Position numbers and translations under genes: made by a program. Under the pieces are notes generated by a model. That model was not told the origin of the DNA. It searched no databases and saw nothing but the letters and a program-made list of their open reading frames with translations. A stretch of 64,000 nucleotides of DNA from Tateyamaria sp. syn59 (GTDB taxonomy: Bacteria > Pseudomonadota > Alphaproteobacteria > Rhodobacterales > Rhodobacteraceae): NCBI RefSeq assembly GCF_007995245.1, contig NZ_VCBA01000006.1:186001-250000 (forward strand), written 5' to 3'. Below, in pieces: positions 16,137-26,979 of this stretch; positions within the stretch are counted from its first letter, which is position 1; each line of letters opens with the position of its first letter.

Positions 16137-18086
16137 ATGCGACAGACACCAAGGCGACAGACCCCGCAGGCGCGCGTTAAGGCGGCGCGAAACAAACACA
16201 TCTTGTGGGGCGGGCTTGGTGTTCTTGGGCTTCTGATCACTTTGGCTGCATCCGGCATGGCCCGCGCAGATGATGAAAACATCATCTCCTCACATGGATA
16301 TTCGTTCTACGGCGATCTGACCTATCCGGAAGACTACCCACATTTCGACTACGTAAATCCCGACGCGCCAAAGGGCGGCGAATTGGCCATTCCGTTTGTC
16401 GGTACTTTGGATTCGATGAACCCATATGCGCGTCAGGGCAGGGCGCACCTGTTCTCCGTGATGATGTATGAAAGCCTGCTGGGCGAGGCGCCGGGCGGCG
16501 GGGCCGCGCCAGCGGACGTCTATGCGGAATATTACTGCCTTCTGTGCGAACGCCTAGAATACCCCGAGGACAAGTCCTGGGTCATCTTCTACATGAGGCC
16601 CGAGGCACGGTTTTCCGATGGTACACCTGTAACGGCCCACGACATCGCCTTCAGCCACAACCTGCTGCTGGATCAGGGTTTCAAATCCTACGCCGATGCG
16701 GTGCGTGCGCGCATCCCCAAAGTCGAAGTGATCGACGATCTTACCATCAAATTCTACTTCACCGATGGCATCTCGCGCCGCTCGCTGATCGAACAGGTCG
16801 GCACTGTGCCCGCCTGGTCCAAGGCGTGGTACGAGGAAACGGGCGCCAAGCTGAACGAAAGCCGCCTCAACATCTCGCCCGGTTCTGGCGCCTACATGGT
16901 CGAAGACGTCGACATTTCCCGCCGCATCGCGCTCAAGCGCAATCCGGATTACTGGGGCAATGACCTGCCGTTCAACGTGGGGCGCAACAACTTTGACCGC
17001 CTGCGGGTCGAGATGTTTGGCGACAGCGCGGCTGCGTTTGAGGCTTTCAAGGCCGGCGAATACACGTTCCGCGCCGAAGGCGACAGCCGCCTCTGGGCCA
17101 CGCAATACAACTTCCCCAAAGTGCAGTCGGGCGCGGTTGTGACAAAGGAACTCTTCAACGGTTCACCGCCTGCACCCACGGGCATCATCTTCAACCTCGC
17201 CTCCGAACCGCTCAAGGACCGCCGCGTGCGCGAGGCCGTGGCCCTGGGCTACAATTTCGAATGGACGAACGCGAGCTTGCAATACGGCCTCTTCCAGCAA
17301 CGCTCGTCCTTCAGCCAGGACACACCGGTGATGGCGACGGACGCGCCAGTGGGGCTTGAGCTGGAGTTGCTGCAATCCCTCGGCGATCTCGTGCCCGAAG
17401 AGGTGCTGACAGAGCCCGCCCGGATGCCACACACGTCAAACCCGGATACCCTGCGCGACCGGCGTAACCTGCGCACGGCGATGCGCTTGCTCGACGATGC
17501 AGGTTGGGAAGTTGGGGACGATGGGGTGCGCCGGAATGCAGATGGCGAGACACTCAAGCTGAACTTCCTGTTCAGCAGCGCCTCCTCGCCCACGCTGACA
17601 GGCGTGATGGAAAATTTCGTGGCAAACGTCTCCTCCATGGGCATCGACATCACGCTGGAACGGGTCGACTCGTCCCAGTTCACATCGCGCGAGCGTGACC
17701 GCGACTACGACCTGATCTATGACCAATACGCCGCCTTCATCGGCACCGGCACAGGGCTGCGCCAACGCTTCGGCTCCCAGGATGCTGCATTTTCGCTGTT
17801 CAACCCGGCCGGTCTGGCAAGCCCCCTGATCGACGAGCTGATCAATATCTCCCTGCGCGCCGAAACCCGCGAAGAGGAAGAAGCAGCCATGCGCGCGCTG
17901 GACCGGGCGCTGCGGCACGAATTCTTCATGGTGCCGCTCTGGTACAACCCCGATCACTGGGTCGCTTACTACGACATGTACGAACACCCAGAAGAAATCC
18001 CGCCCTACAATCTAGGCTACCTCGATTTCTGGTGGGTGAACGAGGACAAAGCCGCCGAACTCCGAGCCTCCGGCGCTCTGAGGTAA
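16137..18086 (+). CDS. yejA: Peptide ABC transporter substrate-binding protein (YejA-type)
   Basis: Periplasmic receptor (SBP_bac_5 family) for an oligopeptide or microcin C-type peptide importer; 649 residues. A basic N-terminus precedes a hydrophobic segment (about 20-40) ending in ARA, a signal peptide. The mature protein contains [22 protein letters not shown], typical of YejA, and [15 protein letters not shown] in the SBP core. The ATG at 16137 is chosen for GGAGG 6 bases upstream rather than the ATG at 16113. First gene of yejA-B-E-F, each following within a few bases or overlapping. Confidence 0.9.
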   Translation: MRQTPRRQTPQARVKAARNKHILWGGLGVLGLLITLAASGMARADDENIISSHGYSFYGDLTYPEDYPHFDYVNPDAPKGGELAIPFVGTLDSMNPYARQGRAHLFSVMMYESLLGEAPGGGAAPADVYAEYYCLLCERLEYPEDKSWVIFYMRPEARFSDGTPVTAHDIAFSHNLLLDQGFKSYADAVRARIPKVEVIDDLTIKFYFTDGISRRSLIEQVGTVPAWSKAWYEETGAKLNESRLNISPGSGAYMVEDVDISRRIALKRNPDYWGNDLPFNVGRNNFDRLRVEMFGDSAAAFEAFKAGEYTFRAEGDSRLWATQYNFPKVQSGAVVTKELFNGSPPAPTGIIFNLASEPLKDRRVREAVALGYNFEWTNASLQYGLFQQRSSFSQDTPVMATDAPVGLELELLQSLGDLVPEEVLTEPARMPHTSNPDTLRDRRNLRTAMRLLDDAGWEVGDDGVRRNADGETLKLNFLFSSASSPTLTGVMENFVANVSSMGIDITLERVDSSQFTSRERDRDYDLIYDQYAAFIGTGTGLRQRFGSQDAAFSLFNPAGLASPLIDELINISLRAETREEEEAAMRALDRALRHEFFMVPLWYNPDHWVAYYDMYEHPEEIPPYNLGYLDFWWVNEDKAAELRASGALR

Positions 18087-18090
18087 CGCA

Positions 18091-19182
18091 ATGGGCCCCT
18101 ATGTCCTGCGCAGACTGCTGTTGGTCATCCCGACTTTGCTTGGCATCCTGCTCGTCAACTTCACCCTCACGCAATTCGTGCCGGGTGGCCCAGTGGAACA
18201 GGCCATCGCCCGTGCGCAAGGGGGCGGGGACGTCTTTGGCGGGTTTGCCGGGGGCAACAATGATGCGGGCGCGGACGAGCTGGATACAGCCTCCGACAGC
18301 ACCTATGTGGGCGCGCGGGGACTGCCGCCGGAATTCATAGCAGAACTGGAACGCGAATTTGGCTTCGACAAACCGCCGGTCGAGCGTTTCCTCAACATGG
18401 TCTGGAACTACGCGCGGTTCGACTTTGGCGACAGCTACTTCCGATCTATCAGCGTGGTGGACCTGATCATCGAAAAACTGCCGGTGTCGATCACGCTCGG
18501 CCTATGGTCCACCCTGATCGCTTACCTTGTGTCGATCCCCTTGGGCATCCGAAAGGCGGTCAAGGACGGCACACCCTTTGACACCTGGACCTCTGGCCTC
18601 ATCATCGCAGGCTACGCGATCCCCGGCTTTCTCTTTGCCATCCTCTTGCTCGTCCTTTTCGCAGGTGGCAGCTATTTCCAGATCTTCCCACTGCGGGGTC
18701 TGACTTCGGACAACTGGGACGACCTCAGCACCATCGGGAAGGTGCTGGACTACTTCTGGCACATCACGCTGCCGGTCCTCGCGGGCACCATCGGCGCCTT
18801 TGCAACGCTGACGCTTCTGACCAAAAACAGCTTCCTGGACGAGATCAAGAAACTCTACGTCATGACCGCCCGCGCCAAGGGGCTGTCTGAACGCAGCGTG
18901 CTTTACGGCCACGTGTTCCGCAACGCGATGCTGATCGTGATCGCGGGCTTCCCGGCGGTGTTTATCGGCGTGTTTTTCGGCGGCTCACTGATCATCGAAA
19001 CCATCTTCTCGCTCGATGGTCTGGGACGTCTCGGGTTCGAGGCTGCCGTGGCGCGCGACTACCCAATCGTGTTCGGCACCCTCTACATCTTCGGCCTCAT
19101 CGGCCTGCTTGTTGGTATCCTTTCGGACCTGATGTATGTGCTGGTCGACCCCCGGATCGACTTTGAGCGGAGGGAAGGCTGA
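18091..19182 (+). CDS. yejB: ABC transporter permease (YejB-type)
   Basis: Inner-membrane permease of the YejABEF peptide importer; 363 residues with an N-terminal helix ([24 protein letters not shown]), a long periplasmic insert (about 40-95) and five C-terminal helices. The EAA loop that contacts the ATPase is visible around residues 255-275 ([22 protein letters not shown]). It begins 4 bases after yejA and its stop overlaps the yejE start, consistent with one operon. Confidence 0.92.
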   Translation: MGPYVLRRLLLVIPTLLGILLVNFTLTQFVPGGPVEQAIARAQGGGDVFGGFAGGNNDAGADELDTASDSTYVGARGLPPEFIAELEREFGFDKPPVERFLNMVWNYARFDFGDSYFRSISVVDLIIEKLPVSITLGLWSTLIAYLVSIPLGIRKAVKDGTPFDTWTSGLIIAGYAIPGFLFAILLLVLFAGGSYFQIFPLRGLTSDNWDDLSTIGKVLDYFWHITLPVLAGTIGAFATLTLLTKNSFLDEIKKLYVMTARAKGLSERSVLYGHVFRNAMLIVIAGFPAVFIGVFFGGSLIIETIFSLDGLGRLGFEAAVARDYPIVFGTLYIFGLIGLLVGILSDLMYVLVDPRIDFERREG

Positions 19183-20372
19183 TGGCATTGCAAGAGCCGA
19201 TCACCGAACCGCCCGCACAGCCGGAACCGACGCCCGTTGCGGTCCCGGCACCAAAGCGCCCGTTCTTTTCCCTATCACCGCTCAACCAGCGCCGCTGGCG
19301 GAATTTCAAGAAAAACCGCCGCGCCTATTGGTCACTGTGGATCTTCTCGATCCTCTTCGGCCTGTCGCTGATCGCGGAATTCATCGCCTACGACAAACCG
19401 ATCCTCGTGCGCTACCAGGGCGAATTCTACACACCGATCTGGAACTTCTACCCCGAAACCGCCTTTGGCGGCGACTTCAGAACCGAAGCCAGTTACCGCG
19501 ACCCGGAGGTCGAATGCCTGATCGTGTCCGGCGGGCTTGAGGCCTGCTTCGACGACCCAGAAGGCGTGATCGAAGACGCGCAAGACGGTGAAGTGGATGG
19601 CGAGGCCATCACCAAGGGTTGGACCATCTGGCCGCTCATTCCCTACAGCTACGACACCGCCGTGGACCGCCCCGGCGCAGCCCCGCTGCCGCCAAATGGT
19701 GAAAACCTGCTCGGCACCGACGGCACCAAACGCGACGTGATGGCGCGCGTCATCCACGGGTTCCGCCTGTCCGTCCTCTTCACGCTCATCGTTACCGGCG
19801 CATCAGCCATCGTCGGCATCATCGCAGGCGCTGTGCAGGGCTATTTCGGCGGACGCACCGATCTGATCTTCCAACGGATCATCGAGATCTGGTCCTCTAC
19901 GCCCAGCCTCTATGTCATCATCATCATGTTCGCGATCCTGGGGCGAAGTTTCTGGCTTCTTGTGTTCCTCCTGATCCTCTTCGGCTGGACTGGCCTCGTT
20001 GGCGTGGTACGCGCGGAATTCCTGCGGGCGCGCAACCTGGAATACGTCCGCGCCGCCCGCGCGCTCGGCGTCAGCAACCTGACCATCATGTTCCGGCACA
20101 TGCTGCCCAACGCCATGGTCGCGACGCTGACTATGCTGCCCTTCATCATCACAGGGACAATCTCGTCCCTCGCGGTCCTCGACTTCCTCGGCTTTGGCCT
20201 GCCGTCCTCCGCCCCCAGCTTGGGCGAGTTGACGCTGCAGGCCAAACAGAACCTGCAGGCCCCCTGGCTTGCCTTCACCGCCTTTACCGTGTTCGCCGTA
20301 ATGCTCAGCCTGCTGATCTTCATCTTCGAAGGCATCCGCGACGCGTTCGACCCACGAAAGACCTTCACCTGA
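19182..20372 (+). CDS. yejE: ABC transporter permease (YejE-type)
   Basis: Second permease of the importer; 396 residues. A Pro-rich cytoplasmic N-terminus (about 1-40) leads to the first helix (about 52-68), then a long periplasmic loop of about 130 residues as in YejE, and five C-terminal helices. The EAA loop is ARNLEYVRAARALGVSNLTIMFRHMLPNAM. The ATG overlaps the yejB TGA and its own stop overlaps the yejF start, showing translational coupling in the order B-E-F. Confidence 0.92.
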   Translation: MALQEPITEPPAQPEPTPVAVPAPKRPFFSLSPLNQRRWRNFKKNRRAYWSLWIFSILFGLSLIAEFIAYDKPILVRYQGEFYTPIWNFYPETAFGGDFRTEASYRDPEVECLIVSGGLEACFDDPEGVIEDAQDGEVDGEAITKGWTIWPLIPYSYDTAVDRPGAAPLPPNGENLLGTDGTKRDVMARVIHGFRLSVLFTLIVTGASAIVGIIAGAVQGYFGGRTDLIFQRIIEIWSSTPSLYVIIIMFAILGRSFWLLVFLLILFGWTGLVGVVRAEFLRARNLEYVRAARALGVSNLTIMFRHMLPNAMVATLTMLPFIITGTISSLAVLDFLGFGLPSSAPSLGELTLQAKQNLQAPWLAFTAFTVFAVMLSLLIFIFEGIRDAFDPRKTFT

Positions 20373-21949
20373 TGGCACTTCTGCAAGTGAAAGACCTGCA
20401 TGTCGGCTTCCGGCAGGACGGGCAATTGACCGAAGCGGTCAAGGGCGTTTCGTTCCACGTCGATCGGGGCGAGACGGTGGCGCTGGTGGGCGAAAGCGGC
20501 TCGGGCAAGTCGGTGTCGGCCCTGTCCACCGTGTCCCTCCTTGGCGACAGCGCCGAGGTGTCGGGGTCCGTGACCTACGACGAACAGCAGATGATCGGCG
20601 CAGACGAAGCGCTGTTGCGCAAGGTGCGCGGCAACGACATCTCGTTCATCTTTCAGGAGCCGATGACATCGCTCAATCCGCTCCACACCATCGCCAAACA
20701 GCTGGGCGAAAGCCTGGCGTTGCACCAGGGCATCGCCGGCGACGACGCGCGCGCGCGCATCCTTGAGCTGCTGGACAAGGTCGGCATCCGCGACGCGGAA
20801 ACCCGCCTGACCGCCTATCCGCACGAGTTGTCAGGCGGCCAGCGCCAGCGCGTGATGATCGCCATGGCGCTGGCCAACAAACCCGACATCCTGATCGCGG
20901 ACGAGCCGACCACCGCTTTGGACGTGACGATCCAGGCGCAAATCCTCGAACTGCTGGCTGAACTCAAGCAATCCGAGCGTATGGGCCTGCTGTTCATCAC
21001 CCACGATCTCGGCGTCGTGCGCCGCATCGCCGACCGCGTCTGCGTCATGCAGAACGGTGAGATCGTGGAAACGGGCCCTACCAAAGACATCTTCGACAAC
21101 CCCCAGCACCCCTACACCCAAAAACTGCTCAGCGCCGAGCCCAAGGGACAGCCCGCGCCCGTCCCGCAGGATGCCGAACTGGTGGCCGAGACGGAACATC
21201 TCAAGGTCTGGTTCCCAATCACGGCGGGCTTGCTGCGCCGCACGGTTGGTCACGTCAAGGCCGTCAACGACGCCACGATCAAGGTGCATGCAGGCGAAAC
21301 CGTCGGCATCGTGGGCGAAAGCGGCTCCGGCAAGACCACGCTGGCATTGGCGATCATGCGCCTGATCTCGTCCGAGGGGCGGATTGTCTACATGGGTCAG
21401 GACATCCGCGCCTGGTCGGTGCGCGAGTTGCGGCGGTTGCGCAAGGACATGCAGATCGTGTTCCAGGACCCGTTCGGGTCGCTGTCCCCCCGCATGACCG
21501 CCATGCAGATCATTGCCGAGGGGCTTGGCGTGCATGGCATCAGCGATGGCCGCCAGCCGCGCGAGGTGGTGGCGGAGGTGATGGCCGAAGTCGGCCTCGA
21601 CCCGATGACGATGGACCGCTACCCACACGAGTTCTCCGGCGGACAGCGCCAGCGCATAGCGATTGCGCGGGCCATGGTGTTGCGCCCGAAGCTGGTGGTG
21701 CTGGATGAACCGACCTCGGCCCTCGACATGACGGTGCAGGTGCAGATCGTGGAATTGCTGCGCGGGCTGCAGCAGAAATACGGGCTTGCGTTCCTCTTCA
21801 TCTCCCACGACCTCAAGGTCGTGCGTGCCATGAGCCACAAGATGCTGGTGATGAAACAGGGCGACGTGGTCGAGCAGGGCAATGCAGACGACCTGTTCGA
21901 ACGGCCCCAGACGGACTACACGCGCCTTCTGCTGCAAGCGACGCATTGA
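20372..21949 (+). CDS. yejF: Dual-domain ABC transporter ATPase (YejF-type)
   Basis: Energises YejBE; 525 residues with two nucleotide-binding domains in one chain. Walker A motifs are [10 protein letters not shown] (about residue 38) and [10 protein letters not shown] (about residue 313); signatures are LSGGQRQR and FSGGQRQR; Walker B segments end in ADEPTTALD and LDEPTSALD. Both sites look catalytically intact. Each domain ends with the oligopeptide-type C-terminal region ([16 protein letters not shown] in the first). Last gene of the operon. Confidence 0.94.
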   Translation: MALLQVKDLHVGFRQDGQLTEAVKGVSFHVDRGETVALVGESGSGKSVSALSTVSLLGDSAEVSGSVTYDEQQMIGADEALLRKVRGNDISFIFQEPMTSLNPLHTIAKQLGESLALHQGIAGDDARARILELLDKVGIRDAETRLTAYPHELSGGQRQRVMIAMALANKPDILIADEPTTALDVTIQAQILELLAELKQSERMGLLFITHDLGVVRRIADRVCVMQNGEIVETGPTKDIFDNPQHPYTQKLLSAEPKGQPAPVPQDAELVAETEHLKVWFPITAGLLRRTVGHVKAVNDATIKVHAGETVGIVGESGSGKTTLALAIMRLISSEGRIVYMGQDIRAWSVRELRRLRKDMQIVFQDPFGSLSPRMTAMQIIAEGLGVHGISDGRQPREVVAEVMAEVGLDPMTMDRYPHEFSGGQRQRIAIARAMVLRPKLVVLDEPTSALDMTVQVQIVELLRGLQQKYGLAFLFISHDLKVVRAMSHKMLVMKQGDVVEQGNADDLFERPQTDYTRLLLQATH

Positions 21950-22005
21950 TGACGGGCGACGTGCGTTGACCCGTCCGGGCCAACGACACCCCGCCCGCCA
22001 TCCCT

Positions 22006-22242
22006 TCAGGCCAGCGCCAGACCGACGACCATGGCGCTCAGCGCCACAACGTGGATGGTCGTCATCGCCATGTCATTCCAGCGCAAGCCGACGATCAGCC
22101 AGCCGAACATGCCAATCAGAAACAGGTACATGTTCAGCGGCGCGAGGCCAAAGGCCGTTGCCGCATATCCGAATACCTGAATGATCGACGCGCCCCACTT
22201 GATCGTGTTTGTGTCAGTGGAGCGTCGGACAATCGCGTTCAC
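22006..22242 (-). CDS. Small membrane protein, DUF6552-like
   Basis: 78 residues with two or three hydrophobic helices (about 15-32, 36-50 and 60-77) and a conserved-looking LIVGLRWNDMAMTTIHV loop. I recall similar 80-residue proteins in roseobacters (tentatively DUF6552) but no function. The start is a GTG at 22242 with no clear ribosome site; a 37-codon ORF with a good site ends 13 bases upstream and could couple its translation. It is divergent from the LysR gene and so may be a target of that regulator. Confidence 0.6.
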   Translation of the reverse strand: MNAIVRRSTDTNTIKWGASIIQVFGYAATAFGLAPLNMYLFLIGMFGWLIVGLRWNDMAMTTIHVVALSAMVVGLALA

Positions 22243-22254
22243 AGCCGGGCCAGA

Positions 22255-22368
22255 TCAATGCACTTGGTCCGCTTGCCCTGCCACCAGCGGGTCCGGGGCA
22301 GGGTCACGCGCACGCAAGGTTGTTGACGGGTCGCAGTCATGAAAGTCTGAGCATAAATATCAAGCATG
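22255..22368 (-). CDS. Possible 37-residue leader peptide or small protein
   Basis: ATG at 22368 is preceded on the minus strand by AAGAGG with 6-7 bases spacing, the best ribosome site in this gap. The reading frame runs 37 codons to a TGA at 22255-22257 and has no hydrophobic segment or recognised motif. It ends 13 bases before the GTG of the small membrane protein, so it could be a leader that couples translation. Coding potential is not proven. Confidence 0.3.
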
Positions 22369-22468
22369 GTTTACCTCTTGGGGAGAGAGTGATCGTGTTT
22401 ATATGGTGGGGTATGAGCGCTGCAGATGCGACTCAATTGGATTTGCAATGTGTAAGCTGAGATGACAT

Positions 22469-23344
22469 ATGGACTGGCGTGATCTTCCCCCCTTGGCGGC
22501 CCTGCGCGCCTTTGCCGCCTTTGTCGACACGGGCAGTGTCGTCGCGGCGGGGCAGGCACTGTCTGTCAGCCATGCCGCCGTCAGCCAGCAACTGCGCGCG
22601 CTCGAGGCGCATCTGGGCGTCAGCCTGTTTGACCGCTCTGGCCGCGCCATAAAGCTCACCGAGCATGGCGAGATACTGGCTCAGGGCAGCGCGGACGGGT
22701 TCAGCAGCATCGCCCGCGCGGTCGCTCTGGTGACGGGGGCCGAGGCGGCGCGCCCCCTGCACATCTCGCCCACACCCAGCTTTGCGGCGGCCTGGCTCAT
22801 GCCCCGCCTGTCCGAGTTCCGGACAAAACACCCCGAGATCAACCTGGTGCTGAACCCGACCTCCGACATCGTGAAGCTGACGCCCGGCGGTGTTGACCTG
22901 TCGATCCGCTACGGCGTCGGCGGCTGGGACGGGCTCGACAGTGAATTGTTGGTGCCCACGTCGATGGTCGTCGTCGCCGCACCACACCTCGTGGACGGAC
23001 GTGACGTGTCGAATCCCGCCAACCTGGGCGCGCTGCCGTGGCTGGAAGAGATCGGGACAACCGAAAGCTCGCGCTGGCTGACGCAACGGGGGGCCGCCAA
23101 CATGGCCAGAGGGCCAGTGACCCAGGTGCCTGGCAACCTCATGCTGGACGGGGCGCGGGACGGGCAGGGCGTCGCCGTGACGGTCCGCAATTTCGTCAAT
23201 GCGGACATCGCCGCTGGTCGCCTGATCGTCTTGCATGAGGATGCAACCGAAGGTGCCGGCTACCACATCGTCACGCGCCCCGGCATCCAGCGCCCGGCGC
23301 TGCGCAATTTCATACGTTGGATCAGAAAGGCCGCCCGCGCATGA
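22469..23344 (+). CDS. LysR family transcriptional regulator (GcvA-like)
   Basis: 291 residues. Winged helix at the N-terminus with LPPLAALRAFAAFVDTGSVVAAGQALSVSHAAVSQQLRALEAHLGVSLFDR broken by loops, matching the GcvA/AmpR group, followed by a periplasmic-binding-like effector domain (about residues 90-285). The end overlaps mtfA by four bases (ATGA), so the two are co-translated. ATTG-N6-CAAT at 22436-22449, 20 bases before the start codon, could be its own binding site. The divergent small membrane protein is a candidate target. Confidence 0.9.
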   Translation: MDWRDLPPLAALRAFAAFVDTGSVVAAGQALSVSHAAVSQQLRALEAHLGVSLFDRSGRAIKLTEHGEILAQGSADGFSSIARAVALVTGAEAARPLHISPTPSFAAAWLMPRLSEFRTKHPEINLVLNPTSDIVKLTPGGVDLSIRYGVGGWDGLDSELLVPTSMVVVAAPHLVDGRDVSNPANLGALPWLEEIGTTESSRWLTQRGAANMARGPVTQVPGNLMLDGARDGQGVAVTVRNFVNADIAAGRLIVLHEDATEGAGYHIVTRPGIQRPALRNFIRWIRKAARA

Positions 23345-24150
23345 CCGTGTTCCTTGCCCTGATCGGTCTGTTCGGCGCGGCGCTGATATGGCGGGCCTGG
23401 CGCAAGCGGCAATGGCAGCAAGAGGTGCTCGCCTCGCGCCTCACGGATGCCGAATGGCAGATCATGCTGCGCGAGGTTCCCCTGGTCCGCAAACTGCCGC
23501 CCACCTTGAAAGCCCCGTTCGAAGGCAAAGTTGCCCTGTTCCTCAACCAGGTGGATCTCGTGGGCTGCAACGGGCTCGACGTCAGCGATGAAATGGCGCT
23601 CAGCATTGCGGGGCAGGCCGCTCTGCTCGTGGTGGGGACCGATGCCTGGTACACGCATCTGACAACGGTCCTGATCTATCCCGGCGCGTTCAAATCCCGG
23701 CAAACCCGCCAGGACGGTTATGTCGTGACCGAGGAAGAGGTGGTGCGCCTCGGCGAAAGCTGGTCACGCGGCCCGGTGGTGCTGTCCTGGCAGGACGCCC
23801 GGCAGGGCGGCTTCAATGACGAGGACGGGTTGAACGTCGTTCTGCACGAATTTGCCCATCAACTTGATGACCTGTCCGGCCAGACGGACGGCGCCCCGCC
23901 GATGGCACCGGGGCAAAGCCTTGCGGCCTGGGCCGAGGTCATCATCGACGCCTATGATCGGCACGTGGCAAATGTCGACGCAGGACGCCGCACGGTCATC
24001 GACCCCTATGGCGCCATGAACCACGAAGAGTTCTTTGCCGTCACGGTCGAGCTGTTCTTTGAACGTCCCGATGCACTGCAACGCGCAGAACCCGAGGTCT
24101 ACCGCCAGCTCTCGATCTTGCTGAATGTCGATCCGGTCAACTGGTCCTAG
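23341..24150 (+). CDS. mtfA: MtfA-type zinc peptidase (M90 family)
   Basis: 269 residues. In E. coli MtfA binds the glucose repressor Mlc and has aminopeptidase activity. The zinc site is HEFAHQLD (HExxH with following Asp) near residue 165, and a downstream NHEEFFAVTVELFFERP supplies the third ligand region typical of M90. A short hydrophobic N-terminal segment (about 2-16) may associate it with the membrane. The ATG at 23341 overlaps the LysR stop; a longer in-frame start at 23317 lies inside the LysR gene and is less likely. Confidence 0.9.
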   Translation: MTVFLALIGLFGAALIWRAWRKRQWQQEVLASRLTDAEWQIMLREVPLVRKLPPTLKAPFEGKVALFLNQVDLVGCNGLDVSDEMALSIAGQAALLVVGTDAWYTHLTTVLIYPGAFKSRQTRQDGYVVTEEEVVRLGESWSRGPVVLSWQDARQGGFNDEDGLNVVLHEFAHQLDDLSGQTDGAPPMAPGQSLAAWAEVIIDAYDRHVANVDAGRRTVIDPYGAMNHEEFFAVTVELFFERPDALQRAEPEVYRQLSILLNVDPVNWS

Positions 24151-25601
24151 GACTGGGGCCCGACCATGAAACAGGTGACATTGCGCGATTGCAGACGACG
24201 GCACGCCAGATCGGCGCCGTCGCGGGTCATGCCCATGAAATTGGCATCGAACCCGGTGGGGCGCCGCACGACCTTGCGCAGCGAGCCGTCGAGCGACGAC
24301 ATCTCGGCCAGCGCCGTCTGCAGCAGCACCTTCTCGGCGTGATACCGGCTGGGATAGCGCCCGATATTCACACCCCAATGGCGCCCGCCCGAGGTCGAGA
24401 CACGGGTGACAACCTCCGGCTCCTGTTGCAGTGCCACTTGCGTGGGACGCGCTTCGGGTCGCACGGTGGGCACAAGGGCTGCCGCCACCGCTGCGGCAGC
24501 GACGGCTGCCGTTGTTTCATTGGTTTGCGCGGCGGCAAGGGCCATTTGAATGTCATCCGGCTGGACGGTCGAGGCCACCACCGGCGCTTCGGCTTCGGCC
24601 ACCAAAACGGGGGCTTCGGTGCCGGGGCGCATTTTCGGGCGATAGCTGGTCTTCACAGCGCCGCTGAGGCGAATGATTTTCCCCGCGCTTCTGGGCGCAT
24701 CCTGATTGCCCGCAATAACGACGTCCTCGTCACCGGGCACATAGCTGGGTTTTACAGGCTTGCGCACCGGCGCGCGGCTAGGGGCCCGACGGAAGCCAAG
24801 GTCCAGCAATTCGGCCACCTTCGCGTTGCGCGAGGCCGTCGATTTGCCACCAAAGACGGTGGCGATGATGCGCTCGTTTCCACGCTGCGCCGAGGAGACC
24901 AGGTTAAAGCCTGCCGCACGGGTGTAGCCCGTCTTGATCCCGTCTGCGCCCTGATATGCCGCCAGCAAACGCCGGTTCGTGTTGCGCACATCGGCAATGC
25001 CCGCATGGGTCGAGGTGCGCGAGAACAGGTTGTAGTACTGCGGGAAGTCGTAAAACAGGTGCCGCCCGAGGATGGTCATGTCGCGCGCGGTCGAAAGGTG
25101 CCCGCTTTCGGTCAGGCCATGCGCGTTCTTGAACGTTGTGCGGGTCATGCCCAGCGACTTGGCGGTGCGGTTCATCCGCCGGGCAAAGGCCGCTTCGGAC
25201 CCCGAGATGCCTTCCGCGATGGCGGTGGCCGCATCATTGGCCGACTTCACCGCGGATGCACGCACGAGGTAGCGCAGCTTGATGCTCGACCCGGCTTTCA
25301 GGCCCAGCTTTGACGGAACTTCCGCTGCGGCTTTGCGCGACACCTTGATCTTGGTGTCCATGGTGATCTCGCCCCGTTCAACCGCCTGGAACACGACGTA
25401 GAGCGTCATCATCTTGGTCAGGGACGCGGGGTGCAGCCGCGTGTCGGCGTTGCGCGAATGCAAAACCTCGCCCGTCCGCGCGTCCATCACCATGGCCGCA
25501 TAGGGCGCCGCCCTGACCGAGGCGGGGACGATGATCACCATCCACAAAATCGCAAATAGAATGAGCCCTAGCCGGGCCGGCTGTGTGCGCCGAACCTTCA
25601 C
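24147..25601 (-). CDS. D-alanyl-D-alanine carboxypeptidase with C-terminal SPOR domain
   Basis: Low-molecular-mass penicillin-binding protein (peptidase S11, DacA/PBP5-like) trimming peptidoglycan stem peptides; 484 residues from a GTG at 25601, which places a proper signal peptide at residues 1-32. Active-site motifs: SLTK (S60-K63), SAN (120-122) and KTG (223-225). After the catalytic domain comes a Pro/Ala/Glu-rich linker of about 130 residues and a SPOR-like domain (about 400-480) that should bind denuded glycan at the septum. Longer in-frame starts to 25712 would bury the signal sequence. Ends within 4 bases of mtfA, convergent. Confidence 0.88.
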   Translation of the reverse strand: MKVRRTQPARLGLILFAILWMVIIVPASVRAAPYAAMVMDARTGEVLHSRNADTRLHPASLTKMMTLYVVFQAVERGEITMDTKIKVSRKAAAEVPSKLGLKAGSSIKLRYLVRASAVKSANDAATAIAEGISGSEAAFARRMNRTAKSLGMTRTTFKNAHGLTESGHLSTARDMTILGRHLFYDFPQYYNLFSRTSTHAGIADVRNTNRRLLAAYQGADGIKTGYTRAAGFNLVSSAQRGNERIIATVFGGKSTASRNAKVAELLDLGFRRAPSRAPVRKPVKPSYVPGDEDVVIAGNQDAPRSAGKIIRLSGAVKTSYRPKMRPGTEAPVLVAEAEAPVVASTVQPDDIQMALAAAQTNETTAAVAAAAVAAALVPTVRPEARPTQVALQQEPEVVTRVSTSGGRHWGVNIGRYPSRYHAEKVLLQTALAEMSSLDGSLRKVVRRPTGFDANFMGMTRDGADLACRRLQSRNVTCFMVGPQS

Positions 25602-25806
25602 GGTAAACCTGCCTATGTCTGCCTCCGGCCGCCGACTATTCGGCTGACCTTTTTGTAATTGCCGACAAGCTAACACAGGTCGCAAAAGCGATAAAGTGTT
25701 GATGCACCACACGTTTCCGTTTTTCCGCCGATGCCGCGCTCAACATCTTGGGTGTGCGGATCATTGCGGCCCCAATAGGGCGATTGTGGCAGGAATGTGG
25801 CGGCTG

Positions 25807-26505
25807 TTACCGTGTGGTGCGCAGAAAGTCGGGGAAAGCACCGAGGTCGGGCAGGGCCGCATAGCGCGCATGGGTATCCGGCGCCTCTGCAGCCTCCAGA
25901 TCCCAGGCCAGATCGTGGGGCACAAACACCCCAAAGCCGCCCGCGTCGATCATCGGGCGGACATCGGATTTCATCGAATTGCCGATCATCATGCCACGGT
26001 CGGCCCCGCCATGGGCGGCAAAAATCCGGGCGTAGACCGAAGGCGTCTTGTCCGAAACGATCTCGACCCCGTCAAAGAGGTCGCCCAGACCCGATTGCGC
26101 CAGTTTCCGCTCCTGATCCAACAGATCGCCCTTGGTGATCAGCAGCACAGGCCCATGCTCCTTCGCCACGGCCACCGCGTCCTCCGCATGAGGCAACAGG
26201 TCGATAGGGTAGGCCAGCATCTCTTGCCCCGCAGCAATCAAATCGCTGATCACTGCACCGGGCACCCGGTTCTCGGTCACCTCCAGCGCTGTCTCGATCA
26301 TCGACAACACGAAGCCTTTGACGCCAAAGCCATAATGCCCGATGTTGCGCCGCTCGGCGGCCAGCAACTGCGCATCCAGATCCGGTACATCCACATGGGG
26401 CGCCAGCAGCTCAGCAAACCGCTCCTGCGTCAGCTTGAACACACGCTCGTTGCGCCACAGCGTGTCATCTGCATCGAACCCGATACAGGCCGGTTCAAAC
26501 CCCAT
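25807..26505 (-). CDS. HAD family hydrolase
   Basis: 232 residues. Motif I is FDADDTLW (nucleophile Asp in DxD), motif II LLITKG, motif III a Lys in the SDKTPSVY region, and motif [12 protein letters not shown], giving a complete haloacid-dehalogenase phosphatase active site with a helical cap (about residues 20-95). It resembles the phosphoglycolate phosphatase/YjjG-like group. ATG at 26505 is used rather than GTG codons at 26515. Divergent from clpS. The substrate cannot be read from sequence. Confidence 0.82.
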   Translation of the reverse strand: MGFEPACIGFDADDTLWRNERVFKLTQERFAELLAPHVDVPDLDAQLLAAERRNIGHYGFGVKGFVLSMIETALEVTENRVPGAVISDLIAAGQEMLAYPIDLLPHAEDAVAVAKEHGPVLLITKGDLLDQERKLAQSGLGDLFDGVEIVSDKTPSVYARIFAAHGGADRGMMIGNSMKSDVRPMIDAGGFGVFVPHDLAWDLEAAEAPDTHARYAALPDLGAFPDFLRTTR

Positions 26506-26616
26506 CCCATTCACCACGGCGCGACAATCCGCACCGCCCTCTTTCCTAAATGCGTGGTGGCGTTATATAGGGTGATCCAAGTTCACCAAAAGATTCCCGG
26601 CTCCAAGAGGACGCGC

Positions 26617-26970
26617 ATGCTCCAAGACATGCACATTTTGGCTCACAAATCCGCAGGTCCCGCGGATGATGACGGCGACACCGCCGTCGTCACCGACGTC
26701 AAGCCCAAGACCAAGCGCCCGCCGCTCTACAAGGTGCTGCTCCTGAACGACGACTACACGCCGATGGAATTCGTGGTGCACGTGTTGGAACGCTTCTTCG
26801 GCCTCAACCACGCTCAGGCGTTCGAGATCATGTTGACCGTCCACAAGAAAGGTCTCGCCGTCGTCGGGGTCTTCAGTCACGAGATCGCGGAAACCAAGGT
26901 GACGCAGGTGATGGACTTTGCCCGCCGCCACCAGCACCCGCTGCAATGCACCATGGAAAAAGAGGAATAG
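26617..26970 (+). CDS. clpS: ATP-dependent Clp protease adaptor ClpS
   Basis: Delivers N-degron substrates to ClpA. 117 residues. The core [22 protein letters not shown] carries the conserved Asn-Asp and Met used in N-end residue recognition, and [21 protein letters not shown] is the ClpA-contacting region. AAGAGG lies 7-8 bases upstream of the ATG at 26617; a second in-frame ATG at 26629 is possible. The long N-terminal extension (about 30 residues) is acidic and disordered-looking, as in alphaproteobacterial ClpS1. Followed 9 bases later by the methyltransferase gene. Confidence 0.93.
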   Translation: MLQDMHILAHKSAGPADDDGDTAVVTDVKPKTKRPPLYKVLLLNDDYTPMEFVVHVLERFFGLNHAQAFEIMLTVHKKGLAVVGVFSHEIAETKVTQVMDFARRHQHPLQCTMEKEE

Positions 26971-26979
26971 GCTGCCTAC

